64,000 bases of DNA, taken from the NCBI GenBank assembly GCA_034687125.1, contig JAQGBZ010000066.1:62001-126000 (forward strand), given 5' to 3'. A program made the position numbers and the translations under genes. The stretch's first letter is position 1. Every line of letters begins with the position of its first letter. The stretch is from Neelides folsomi (taxonomy: Eukaryota > Arthropoda > Collembola > Neelipleona > Neelidae). The notes under the pieces are model-generated. The model was given only the letters and a program-made list of their open reading frames with translations, was not told the origin of the DNA and ran no database searches. Below, piece by piece: positions 36,501-52,510 of the stretch.

Positions 36501-39500
36501 CAATTAAAAGTATCTGGATAGCGCAATTAAAGTGACGCATGTTTGATTTTCCAGGCTTTTGATGGTTCCATCGCTCCAGAACAATACAATGAAAGATGGT
36601 GGGAATTGAGGGAGAAGTTCCAAGGAGTTACGCCACCATTGGGAAAACGTGATCCAAGCGCTTTTGATCCAAGCGCCAAATATCATATTGTTGCTAATGT
36701 AAATAATGAAAGTTTATGATTAGCTTTTAATACTTACATTCACATTCTATGAACATCTCATGTAACATTGTTAAAATAACATGTTACTGTATATAGTGGA
36801 ATAGATGACGAGGGTAGCATAACAATGCTCAATATATGTAGCACTAAATTACATAATTACATATACGATAAATTAGATCGTAATTTTAAATCATTACCTA
36901 AATGTGAGTTAAGTATTAGTTAAATATTGTTTTCTAGGTTGAATATTTAAGATATTTCATCAGTCACATCGTCCAATTCCAATTTTATCAATCTATGTGT
37001 GAGGAAGCTGGTGAATTCGACTCAACAGATCCAGATACCAAACCATTGTATCAATGTGATTTCAGCGATAATACCGATGCTGGAGCTATTCTTGGGTCAG
37101 ATATTTTTAATTACAATATATTCTTATCCTTTAAACCAAACCATTAACTCAATGTTGGTTATCGAATTTTTAAAGTTTTGAATTCAATATTTTATATTTT
37201 GAATTGTAGAGATATGATGAAACTGGGATTTTCAAAGCCATGGCCAGAAGGTTCAAAACAAAATCTTTTACTAAATCCGCAATTTAGAATATTTTCTTTT
37301 AAATTACAGCATTACTCGCAATAAGTCAAACTAATGATATGAACGTCGGACCTTTGATTGAATACTTCAAACCACTTTTTCAATACATGGAAACCGAATT
37401 AGAAAATGCAGGCGAAATCGCATGCTTTGGAGGTAGACTCAAAATATATTGAGATATAAATATATAGTCTATCATACCTATGTATACTGTGTACTTATAT
37501 GATAGATGGTATATGTGTACATCATTTGACATTTTATAATGTTTGACTTTAAAAATGTTTCTAAACATATCAGGTCAAGTTAAATGCCAAGAAGAAGCTC
37601 AAAGATATCTCGCTGAAGTGTATGAGCCAGAAGCTTTAAGACTTGCAAACAAACTCGCAATAGCTGAATGGAATTTCCAGTAAAAATTTTCATACAATTT
37701 AACATACTTTTAGTATATTCAATTTTAAATTTTACTTTGAATAAATGTCTTTGTATGTGTTATATATTTAAATACCAATTTACATACATTTAATGTAGAA
37801 CCAACATTACCGATGAAAACGAAAAGGCCGCCACAGAAGCCAACATTGAATGGGCCAATTTCACCAAGAAATCCTTCGATGAGGCCATCGGACAATTCGA
37901 CTGGGAATATTTTGTGGATGATCAACCTGACGCACCAGAGAAGCATTACACAAAGAGACAACTCAAATTCTTGAATGCCATCGGAACGGCCGCTTTATCA
38001 CCTCAAGATCTCATTAAAGTAAATCATATTCAATTCCAACATTTTATCACTTTTACTCTCCACTTGCTTTTCAAGTGCTAAAATTACATAAATAATACGA
38101 AATACATAATTTAATAATACATAAGTATGTGTATATGGCTAATTGGTCAATTGGTCATTGTATAAATGTTAATGATAATTGTAAGTGATTAAATCGATGA
38201 ATGAATCAATGATTCCATTACATATTCATTTTAGTACAATCAAGTTTCGGGCGACATGCAACGAATTTACTCAACAGCCAAGATATGCCCATATGAGAAT
38301 CAAGAGTGTGATCTAGAAACTGAAGGATGGGCTCTCAATCCACGTACTTCAAACCATTGCTCATTTATATTCCCATTCAATTGGGGAAATTATTTTAACA
38401 CAATTAAAGATGAATCTCATGTTAGTCATGTGTAATTTAACAATGGAATTTGGAATTTGATTTGCTCTAGATCTTGAAGAGCGAATGGCCTTATCGAAGG
38501 ACTTTGATGAACTCGAATACATTTGGACCAATTGGAGAAGAGTTTCAGGAAGAGAAATGCGGGGTTTATACAACGATTATTTGGATATCACTCAAAGAGC
38601 TGCAGATGCTGATGGTGGGAAATATTTAAATTCATTTTTGTAAAATTTAAATCTCTTTGGTTAATTCATTTGATATGACTTAACATGCTAAATGGCTAGG
38701 AGACAATGAGATTAATGATAAGAATGTATGTTTTATAGATTTTGAAACTTTTGGAGATTATTGGCTCATGAGATATGAAGCTGAAGATTTCAGAGGAGAC
38801 ATGGCCAAGATCTGGGAAGAAGTGAAGCCCCTTTATATGGAACTTCATGCTTATGTTCGACATAGGCTTAGCGAAAAGTAATCCATAATCATTTTAATTA
38901 TAAAATAAAGATTGAGTAGTGGATTTAAAAATCGGCAAGCATTATTAGTTTAAATTAATAATTTTAAAATAGCATTAATGTTATGAAAAATATTTAATTG
39001 TAATTTTCAGGTACCCTAATCATGTGAAACCAACTTATCCAATTCCAGCTAATATTTTAGGTTAAATTGATAAACATAAATTTACTTTAAAATTTGTTAT
39101 TTGACATATTCATGATTTGATTATATTAGATAATTAAATTAAAAATATTTAATTTAGGAAACATGTGGGCTCAATCTTGGGGTGCGATATTTGAAGATGT
39201 GATTCCTTACGAAGGAGAGCCAATTTTTAATATTGAGCCTTATCTCAAAGCGGTATATATGATACATTTAATTAACAGTATCTTACGTTCATTAGAATCA
39301 TTTCTTACTTACATGTTAGAATCATAATTCTATATACCTATAGAATTACAACGAGACCAAAGAAAGCATCACAGCTCTATTTGATGTCGCCGATGAGTTT
39401 TTCACTGCCACTGGTCTCCCAACGATGAATATGTCATACGCTGATCCTCCAGGACTTGGAATGATCCTCAGACCTGATGACCGAGAAGTCGTTTGCCATG

Positions 39501-41349
39501 CCTCGGCTTGGGATTTCTCTACTGGAGAAGATTTCAGGTTTTTATGAATTCATCGTCCTTGTTCAAAATTTATTTAATGGCAGAAATAATGTGATGGAAT
39601 AATCATTATTGATTATTGTGAATAGGATCAAGATGTGTACGAGAGTCACTCAAGAAGATTTTATTACAGTCCATCATGAAGTGAATGATTTTTCTCTGAA
39701 ATACTTTTATTTGTCTAATATTGTTCAAAATTGTTTTATATTACAAGTACTTGTAAAAAACAAATATTTTATAATTTTATGTAAAAATTGTTAATTTTAG
39801 TTGGGACATATTCAATACGATATCAACTATAAGGGTTATCCTTTGGTTCTTCGTGAAGGAGCAAATCCTGGTAATATTCTTGAATATATATGTGCTATAC
39901 TTATATGTATTTGAAATAGTACATAGGTACAAATAGTTCATAATGGATATTTGTAGACTAATATTAATTAATCAGTAATTGTAATTGTCAATGATTGTTA
40001 AAATGCCGTTTTATTTATTTACAGGTTTCCACGAAGCAATCGGTACAAATTGATCAAACTTTATAAAACTAATTTTTACGTATTGGGTTATTTTTAATGT
40101 TTATTAAAATAGGTGATGTCATTTCTTTGTCTGTGGCCACCCCCAAACACATGATGAAAATTGGATTTATGCCAAATGATACAGAAACGACACCCGAGTC
40201 AACTATTAATTACTTGATGAGTCAAGCTTTGGACAAAGTATATTATTTAGCTGTTATGTTAATACGCCGACATTGATATAAAATATCGTTTAAAAATTAA
40301 CCCTAAATATTTTAAATAAGGTCGCATTCTTGCCATTTGGATTTTTAATCGATTCATACCGATGGAAATTATTTGATGGCTCAATTCCTCGCCAAAATTT
40401 AACTTACAATTGGCTTAAAATGAGGTAAAACAATTAAATTATTATTAGATTTTAACCAGTGTATACTATACTAAATACTATAAGCTTTATGATACTTTTA
40501 TTTAAATTATTGTATTAATTGAATTTTATAAATAAATAAACAGATCAGAGTTTCAAGGAATAATGCCACCATCAAAAAGAAACGAGGAAGATTTTGATGC
40601 TGGTAAGATTTATTATGCAAATTTTTTCTGAGAAATATTCTCTAAAAATTCTTCGGTCAAACGGTTAAAAATACTAAAATCTATAAAATAAATTTTCAAT
40701 TTCAATTTATAATTTTTTCGTAGGTTCTAAATACCATGTTCCTGCCAGCACTCCTTATATCCGATATTTTGTTTCGTTCATTCTCCAATTCCAAGTTCAT
40801 CAACACCTTTGTGCAGTCGCGGGAGAACCTGCAGAAATTCACGATTGTGATATTTATCAAAACCAAGACGCTGGAAATGCCTTTAAGTAATCAATCCTTA
40901 ACTATTTTAATTTATTTATTCAAGTTTGTAATATTAATAATTTTTAATTAATGTTTATTTTAATATTTTAAAGGAAAATCCTTGAAGCTGGAGCGAGCAA
41001 AAACTGGAAAGATTTACTGGAAGAAGTCATTGGAACTCGGGAGCTTAACGCTTCAGCCATTTTACAATATTTCAAACCACTCCAAGATTTCTTGGTAGCT
41101 GAAAGAACAGCGAAGGACTATGCAATTGGATGGGATGAAAATGCATTTGAGGAAATGTACGAATTTCCTCCAACACCCGAACCAACAACACCCGAACCAA
41201 CAACACCCGAACCAACAACACCCGAACCAACAACACCCGTACCAACAACACCCGAACCAACAACACTGGAACCTGACAGCGCTAGAGAATTCCTTCCTAT
41301 GGTCACTTTAATAATTGCTATGATGGCTTTATTGAAAAACATCTTTTAA
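33560..41349 (+). CDS. ACE: Two-domain angiotensin-converting enzyme (peptidase M2)
   Basis: I can place 33 exons (33560-33736 to 40974-41349) with consistent phases, giving 1333 residues, close to mammalian somatic ACE (1306). Signal peptide at residues 1-23. Domain 1 (exons 1-19): HEMGH at 396-400, third zinc ligand Glu424 in GFHEAIGD. Domain 2 (exons 20-33): HELGH at 1028-1032, third ligand Glu1056. Both Glu residues fall 24 after the second His, as in the family, so both sites should be active zinc dipeptidyl carboxypeptidases, releasing C-terminal dipeptides from peptides outside the cell. Exon 28 (40025-40042) is only 18 nt and encodes Glu1056. The C-terminus has TPEPT repeats, then DSAREF and a hydrophobic end ([16 protein letters not shown]), which fits a GPI signal or membrane anchor. 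Many insects have single-domain ACEs, so two fused active domains are notable. Confidence 0.92.
35267..35283. repeat. Poly-C tract in ACE intron 8
   Basis: Seventeen consecutive C residues inside an intron of an otherwise very AT-rich region. Confidence 0.9.
41173..41265 (+). repeat. 15-bp coding minisatellite (TPEPT units) in ACE
   Basis: About six tandem copies of ACACCCGAACCAACA with two point changes (TPVPT, TLEP). It forms a Thr/Pro-rich, probably O-glycosylated stalk before the membrane-anchor segment. Confidence 0.9.
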
Positions 41350-42913
41350 ATGAATTTTTTCACATATTAAATATTTTCTTAATTACAAATACATAAGTAT
41401 GTTATTGTTATTAAATACCCTATTTGTATTAATACCATAAATGTAATTATATTATGTTACTTTATTTTCTGTTGTTATTTTTGAAATCTGTATATTTATA
41501 TTACGGGTCATATTTGACAAAAAATTAAGATGTTAATTGAACCATTTGACTTTATTTTATTCATGAATACGCATCTAATCTATCCTAATAAAATTCCAGT
41601 GTTTGTCGGTCACGCGCCGAAACTCCTCTTTCGGGATTTCTAATTAATACCTAAATGTCCGGTCGGGTCCTGGGACAAAAATAGCATTCCACGATTATTG
41701 AATTATTGTTTCGTTAATTAAATAAGCACAAATAAGCACAAATTTAACCGACTTTCCCTCTAAGAAATTCAAAACTTTACCAAATATTTTGGAATTATAT
41801 TTAAGAAGCAGTCGAATTTGTTTACTATTAACCCAGTCGCAAATAGAGGGGAAATTAAGCAATGTGTTTCCTGATGATTTAATTTAATTTGATTCAAAAT
41901 AAAAAATGGTCCTCTGAGAAACGTTTATAACGCCCCCTTTCAACCTTCCCGCACAAACAAACTTTCTCTCTTTCTCACTTTCACAAATCCCAACTTTCGT
42001 TCAATTTCTGATTATCAATTTTCATTTGTTTTTTAATTTAACTTTTATATTGTATATTTGTAGAAATTTATTCTGCTTAATGTTACAGAATTAAAAAACC
42101 TTTCCTTTCTACATCTGCTTTTTGCTTTAACAACTCTAATTAGTGTATCTATATTGTGTTTATTATACTAACTCTTAGATATATGTTGCATTCGAATAGT
42201 ATAAGGCAGGGGAACAGACCCGTCGGGAGACGGGCTGATTACTGGTTTTAAATAAAATATTCATAATTTTTGTTTCATAATTTGATTCAATTAGAAATTC
42301 TTTTTGGCAAATAATAAGAAATAATATCTTACAAAATGCTTTTTTATAAATAGTAATAGCACTCTTTGGCCTTATATTTATGAATCAGTTGATTGAACAA
42401 ATGCCCAATTTGGTTTTGCAGTTTTATCATTAAATTTATCAACATAAGTTAATTATGAAAAAGGCTATTGCCATCAATCAATTATTATAAATTTATAAAT
42501 TATACTTTTATTATGATTTTCTTTTTTATTGTATTGACAAAACTGTCAAATAACCCAAATCGTGCAAAAATTGGTATATTTTGTCAAAAGTCTGGCGTCT
42601 GTCCTTCAAGCCACTTTGAAAAATACAACAATGGATTTTTTTAGCAATAACCTTGTAATTTTGATGTGTTGTTTAAAATATTGCGTCGTAATTTCAGCCT
42701 TCTTTTTAAATGAAAAAATGTTTTTGCTAAATTTAAAATAATATGTCAAATACTATTAAAAATGATTTACATCTTTAAGATCTTTAATTACATAAAAATG
42801 AATTATGATTAAGGATTATTAGCTTTGATGCATTTCGATTCTAATATAAAGACAAGTGGGGATTGGTTAAAGCTATTTTAATTCAAATAGGTCGGTTGTA
42901 ACAAAGCTTGAAA
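41350..42913. other. Intergenic region with a GC-richer island and a small hairpin
   Basis: No gene found. About 41590-41700 is less AT-rich (CGGTCGGGTCCTGGGAC). At about 42218-42233, CCCGTC-GGGA-GACGGG forms a perfect six-base-pair stem with a four-base loop. No RNA family is recognised for it. Confidence 0.45.
42845..42851 (+). promoter_or_regulatory. TATA box of cathepsin gene 1
   Basis: TATAAAG 63-69 nt upstream of the ATG at 42914. Confidence 0.45.
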
Positions 42914-44548
<1,635 letters not shown>

Positions 44549-45383
44549 TATTTTCTACTCGGTTTTAAAATTGTACTGTATTGTGATTAAAATTATATTT
44601 TTCATAAAATATGGAATTGACAAATAAATTTTCAACCATTAGCATTTAAAATTAACATTAATCGTTTAAGTAATTCATGCTATATAAGTATACAAAATCA
44701 TCATTCTCTTTAAATTGAATTTAATTAAATATAAAGTGGAACTATTTAGAAACAATGAAATAAATTATTATATATTTAATGAAGGAGGAAGAAAGCGCAA
44801 ATGCCATTAATTTTGTTCAGAACTATACTTTACCAATACCTGTATATTTCATAAATTGATAATTCTTTATTGTCAATTCTTTTGTCACATTTAATGTTTA
44901 GTTCAAACAATTGATGTATTTTGTTTTATTTGATAGATTATAATAATGTAAAATAATGTAAATGCAATCCTACCTAACAATGATTACATCTATAGAACAA
45001 TTGCGCGTTTTTTTTTAAAAACAAATAAATCAATACGATAAAAAATTGTTAGACATTTCAAATGTATTTTAAAAGCAATATTCAAAATTTTAATCATAAA
45101 TTTTAATTTATTTCATTAATCAAACTTTAACAATAAAACCAATTTGGTACTAATGGTAAATAAAATATGTTTTGTGCAAATAGAATATCCTATTCTATTG
45201 AATTATTTCTATTCCTTAAATACTTATTGTATAAAAAAGTAACAAAAATATTTGCATAAATATTCATTTTATTTCTAGATAGATAATCATTTAACTATAA
45301 ATAACAACGAAATTTTCACAATTTACTTCATTGCAGATTTAATATCAACTTTAATACTTTGGAAATTTTAAAATTTCAAAAAG
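44549..45383. other. Spacer between the two cathepsin genes
   Basis: AT-rich; no ORF. It contains the promoter of the second gene. Confidence 0.5.
45296..45303 (+). promoter_or_regulatory. TATA box of cathepsin gene 2
   Basis: TATAAATA 81-88 nt upstream of the ATG at 45384. Confidence 0.45.
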
Positions 45384-46971
<1,588 letters not shown>

Positions 46972-47061
46972 TTTCATATTAAGAGGAAATAAAAGTGTGG
47001 ATACTTATTGCATATATATTTTATTTATCCGTATAATTAATTCATAAATTGTTGTAGAAAA

Positions 47062-50000
47062 CTAAACACAATGACAATATTCTTTAAAAGTCTTTACCTT
47101 TAAGCAATCTGGCTTAACAATCATTTTACTAATTCTACTTGGAATATCGTTAACAACGATTTGTTCATTTTTCACTTCAAATTTGAGCTCAAAAATGAAA
47201 TTTCCCGGCGTGGTTTCAAAACCAACCAGCAACGTTTTACTTTGATCATTTCGACCAATTAATTTTGAGTATTCAGCCCCCATCTTCACTTCTGCTAATT
47301 TCAACTTTGAGCATTCTGGCGGAAGCAATGAATTTATTTTTGAAATTCCCCCTTCAGCAGCCATTTTGAGATATTCGTTGTCAAGTGGAAGTTTTTGAGG
47401 GAGCGAACATGAACAAAATGCATGTGGAATTCCGGCTTCTTCACAACCACGATCAACTGGAATTGGTTCAAATAGTGAAATCCCCAAATCCTTTCTTTTG
47501 GCAATTGATCCATTTCTTAAATAACTGTCTTCAATCACAATGCCATTTTCAGACGACAAAATTTGAACCAATGTTTTATAAAGGTCGTAAGGAGACGTCA
47601 ATCTGCTAATTTTATACAATAATTAATAATTACAATTTAAATTGTTTTGTTAATTTCTATTGAAAAGAATATTACGATATTATGGTTAAAATTCATATAT
47701 ACTTTGTATTGTTCATTAGATTACTTGCCCAAGATGGGTATCTGCTTTTTAATTTATCAGGAAGATAAATCCAAAAATTGGGCAAAAAATCTTCGTATAA
47801 ACCAGTCGCCGTTTGTCTCATTCGGCCATATCTGAATTTTATATTTTAAAATAATTTTGAATGGATTAAATAATAAGTAATATTAATACTAATTTACTAT
47901 TAATTTTGACATGATTTTTAAAATTTGAATGTACAATTCATACCTATATCCATGGTCGCTTAAAAATATCATAAGGGTGTTATTCAAATTCACGTTTTTA
48001 AGAAAAATCTCCACAAAGTTGTCCATATCATGCGAAGCGTTTTCGTCCTGATCATGCGTAGCTTGTGTAAGCCATGAATGGATGAAATAAGGCACGCGAG
48101 ATTTATCACATGATTTGGTTAATGCATTTACGTAATCAAAATGGAATTCTTCAATGTTCTTATTTCCAATGCAATCCACTTTGTACTAAAGAAGTTAAAA
48201 TTGTCATTATAAAAAATTATAGAAAAAAAATGTAAAATTTGTCAATATTTATGAAATCGATAACTGAAAAAATACGAATTAAAATACTACGAACAATTTC
48301 CCATTCAACTGGTCCATACATATGAAGCATTAAAGGTCTCATGTAAAAATCTGTAGGGGGATTTAAAAACCCGAACGTTAGGTAATTGAAAATTGCTAAT
48401 ACGGGATCATCTTCAACGAATCCTGTTAAATAATTGGCCCTGTGAAATCTGAATCAAAATTATTTTAAAATCTTTTATAAATTAATACTCATTCGAATCA
48501 CTGTTAAAATCATTATAGATTACAAAATATTAAACTATTATTAATCTAATTAAGTATTTTTTAACATTACTCAAACTAATAAATATTTAAAATAATTTAC
48601 TCTTTCCAAATGTAAGGACATTCATCTTGGGGTTTGTCATCACTATAACAAATATCTGCTAATTCTTCTTGGGAATAACCAGAAAGGAATTTTACATTGT
48701 TTGGAAAAGTATTTGTGCCAGCTATTGAATAGCAAGTTTGTTAAAAATTATAACACAATTAAATTCTGAATAATCATAATTAAAGTATATATTTAAAAAT
48801 TACCTTTAGTATAGCCAAGCATTTCATACGCTCCCATTTTGATTAATTCACTCCTTGATTTTTGCATATTTCGAATAAACCCAAGTCTTGACATTGAATC
48901 AATTCCAAGTAATAAAACATTCGTTGGCCGATCTTCTTCCTTTTTCACTTTCCAATATTTCACTTTCTTTTTTCTTTCCTCAGTTCCCAATGGCAGTCCG
49001 AATGAATGATAGTTAACGTAGATTTTATCCATAAAATAAGGCCAATATTTCAAATGGCAAAATACTTTAATAAAATCATCGTTAACTTCGGTTATTTCAC
49101 CCATGTGAATACATTCACCTAGGCTATAGTGTGAATAATATTATAAATTTATAAATTGTAATTTTATGACATTTAAGATTATATAATTTATATAATTATT
49201 ACTAGGAATGCTTATCAGCCTTATTCAAAAATTCTTTATGAGATCTGTCAATTCTTTTTATTGCTCTATAGCAACATGAAACCCAATAAGATGGATATCC
49301 ATCTTCAACCATGGCACTTTTGTTCATTGCTATTTTCTTAAAAAAACAAGTAATTTTAAATTATTTAAAGAAAATTGTTAAATTCAAAATATTACCATAC
49401 CATATATAGTAGTACTCTCACTCTCAGTTTGGAAGTCTCAAGTTTAGAAAAAGGATTGTCTTTTTGCCAAAAGGCGCTAGATTTAATGTAGTAAAGTTAA
49501 AAACACACGTAAAGCATAACAACTATCAACTTACTATATCTTGCGCCTTTGCAAAAATCCAAATCTTTTTCGAAACTTGAGAGTACAACACGAGCGTATA
49601 TTGTTTTATGTATAATATTTAGGTATGCCACTCGATGGGAACGTTCCCGATTCCCGGGAACGTTCCCATCCGACACTCGAGAACGCCACAAGGCTGAAAT
49701 GCAAGGCTCTTGGGAGCATTCGCTGGGAACGCTCCCAAGAGACATGCATAGGTATAGGAACGTTCCCGGGAGCGCTGATGGGAATGTTCATGGGAATATT
49801 CCCGGGAACGCTTCCATAAGTCGACGGGATTGGGAATTCGGCAACCCTAATAATATTATGTATAAATCCTAAATTAAACAAATAGTTTTATTACATTCTC
49901 ATATGAATAAGTCCATTTTCTTGTAGGGCACTTAGCCAACGGAAAAAAATTAATTAAAGGAAGAACTGTAGAATGAAATGGAGTTAAATTGAATATTTGA

Positions 50001-50337
50001 CATTTTGAACAATTGACGAGATATCCAGATTCTTCAAGTTCCTCTCTTGATAAATGATCTATTGAAAATAAAAAAAGGAATAATGTTTTGAAAATCTAAA
50101 AAAATTGTAAATGATTAATTAATTAAAAGCAATAATATTTAAAGAATTTCATCAAGAAACAAAATTAAATAAATTAATAAATGTCAATTAACCCGTACAA
50201 TTTGAATATATGAATTTAGGTTTTTCGAATATTTTCATTTGAAAAATCAAATTGTAATTATATTCAATTACAGTTATTACAATTACTACCATAATTGATA
50301 TTTTTAAAGGTCTTGGAATTTTTAAAATATTCTTCAT
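47062..50337 (-). CDS. DUF229 family (sulfatase/phosphatase-fold) type II membrane protein
   Basis: Nine exons: 50337-50193, 50058-49895, 49336-49203, 49123-48804, 48721-48601, 48448-48295, 48185-47944, 47831-47703, 47605-47062; 650 residues. The 3' splice choice of exon 6 has one alternative. The N-terminus has a signal anchor (about residues 10-30). VLLLGIDSMSRLGF carries the Asp/Ser of the alkaline-phosphatase-like core, MIFLSDHGYRYGRMRQT is the metal-binding DHG block, and NLMNNTNRLTSPYDLYKTL matches the conserved NRLTxPxD segment. DUF229 proteins are widespread in arthropods and nematodes, with no established substrate. The C-terminal 150 residues are Cys-containing (CSCSLP, CHCV). Intron 2 hosts a palindrome-rich element. 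Confidence 0.85.
49621..49849. mobile_element. Palindrome-rich short element (MITE-like) in DUF229 intron 2
   Basis: A sharply GC-richer insert. GGGAACGTTCCC occurs at 49637-49648 and 49656-49667, variants at 49757-49767 and GGGAATATTCCC at 49792-49803. CTCTTGGGAGC (49707-49717) pairs with GCTCCCAAGAG (49731-49741). The ends AGGTATGCC and GGCAACCCT are imperfect inverted repeats. It carries no protein and looks like a non-autonomous foldback element. Confidence 0.55.
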
Positions 50338-51194
50338 TGATATAAAAGATTCTTTTAAATAATCATTTTAAATAATATTTTTACGCTATTATCGACTATA
50401 AAATTTGAAAAGAGGCGAATTTCTATCTTTTGTTTGTGTTTCCATTTCCTATCATTTCAACTGATTAAATGATCGAAACCATGTGAATCATCATGTTGAG
50501 TCTTTGATTTTAACAACTATATAAATAAAGTAATAATTTCTTATAATACAATAATATATGAACTGGAATAAATTATATAATGTTAAATGAAACACATGGT
50601 ACATAGAAGAGACATATAGGATAAATAAGTAATTATATCGAGTTTATTACATTTATTGCTAGCAACATTAAATCGAGATAAGAAAGTAGGCTGCATACAG
50701 CTTGTGGGCGTTGTGGCTTCTTACGTTTGGTTAGTGTATAAGTATAAATAATTAATTAATAATTAGGGAAATAGGTACATTACATATATAATATATGTTA
50801 CTTCATTTAACTTAATCCCAAACAAGTCAAAATATATTTTTATTAAAATAGTTTAGAAACTGTGGGGCATTCATTTTAGTATAAAAACTATACCTACTTG
50901 TGTTTGCGTTCGTTTTTAACATTTTTTAATTTGCAAATATCATTGCCTTCCTTGTATTATTAAATTAATTATATTTACCTTCTAAATTATATTGTATTTA
51001 TTTCTTACATTATGTTGTAAATGTAATTGTAATCGCTTCAAATTTATCTTTGAATAATTAAATGTTTTATACATATTTGGTAAATCCTAAACATAACAAA
51101 CATAAATTAAATATTGATTAATTCATTGATTAGCTAAAGGTCGAGGGTTCATACTTTCATACATCATAGTCAACAGATAAATATCAAGCATTCA
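50338..51194. other. Intergenic region
   Basis: AT-rich; no gene or RNA recognised. It should contain the DUF229 promoter. Confidence 0.5.
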
Positions 51195-52510
51195 CTAATT
51201 AATTTTTAATAATGATAATAGTCTGAACATAAGTGTAACAATAATCACAATATAATCAATATTACAAAAGATCAATATTTCAATTTTTTCAATTTCTTCA
51301 ATTTCTTCAAATTCTTTCCCTTCTTCAAATCCCTCAACTTCAACCCATCCCCCATCAAATTTGTATTTTTTAATTCCGAATAAAGGATGATTCCAAACCC
51401 AATTGAGTCGTTTTTTGTTCACCTCGAGCCATTTGACAACTTTCCCAGGAAATTTGGCAGCCATAAAGTAATGAAGAACAATTAACTCATCGTGATCTTG
51501 GTCGCTGAGGAAAGGAAAGTCCTTGATCAAGATCTCTGAAAATAAGATTATAAAAAGCCATTTTTAATTCATTTTTAAAAAATCCATTAAGAATAATTTA
51601 GATAAACTGACAATTAACTATAAATATTACCAGGCTTATAAAATTCGTATCTTTCCAGTTCCACAATTTTATTTCCTTTGGGATCCTTTTCGCACAGTGC
51701 CGGAATATCAGCAATAATTGCATTCAAAGCATAGTGGGTGAAATAGATTTGGAAAAGATATTGGTAGAAGCATAAATACTTTGTGCGTTCTCCACTGTCC
51801 TAAAACCAAATTGTCAATTGTTTAAAAAATATTATATTGGTTAAGTACAGTATGATATTTAACTTATTATTATAAGATTAACCTTACCACTTTAATTGTA
51901 ATTAATTAGAATAATTAGATTAATTAATACATAAATGTAATAAATCAAATACCGAAAATACAAGATAGATATTCTTCATCTCTGGATACTTTCCTTTGAC
52001 AAATCTTTTGTAAGTGACTCCTCCAATTCTCTTTGGTGGCTCATAGTTTTTGATCATTTTATTCAGCAACATATTTCGGAACTTGAGCTTTTCAATGTAA
52101 ATCCCCTTACAGGGATCGTTGTGCTGATCGTTGCGGGAAATTGCGAAATGGTAAGATGCCCCGTTGAGTTCTCTGTAAAACATGACCGTGCATTTCCCTT
52201 CATTCCTCCATCTGCAAGTTTTCTCATCAACGATAAAAATTTGAACCAATTCGTCTCCAAATTCTGTGTCATAATCATGATTTTATAATTAGTACTTTTA
52301 ATGAACAAAGTTTATCTTTAATATTTCATAGTATATTTCATTTTACAAATTAACATGAGTACTTTAATTAGATATGTATATACATAAATACTAACTAAAT
52401 GTAAGTACATGATTGTGAACACTTTTAATACCGAAATCTCCTTGTTCGGGAAGGACTGAAAGCCAGATGCGTTTGAACATTTGTTTATGGTAAGCTTCTG
52501 GGTCTGTCAT
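51195..52510 (-). CDS. Orphan protein with acidic tail and C-terminal hydrophobic segment
   Basis: Four exons: 52510-52432, 52263-51953, 51799-51631, 51535-51195; phases 1, 0, 1; 299 residues. I do not recognise the family. It begins MTDPEAYHKQMFKRIWLSV without a signal peptide. The middle is mixed alpha/beta-like with several Cys, CTVMFYRELNG and CFYQYLFQIYF. After KKYKFDGGWVEVEGF comes a short Glu/Ile repeat (EEIEEIEKIEI) leading into a strongly hydrophobic end (about 272-299), possibly a tail anchor. Codon use and clean splice phases argue that it is a real gene. Confidence 0.7.

Noticed and set aside
39626-39870. Possible loss of the zinc motif in ACE domain 2, because the open frame reads HHEV
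   Set aside because: GTGAATG after HHE is an intron donor; splicing to 39801 restores HELGH.
41072-41342. Repeat-encoded minus frames over the ACE C-terminus
   Set aside because: Produced by the 15-bp minisatellite; the plus frame continues the ACE protein.
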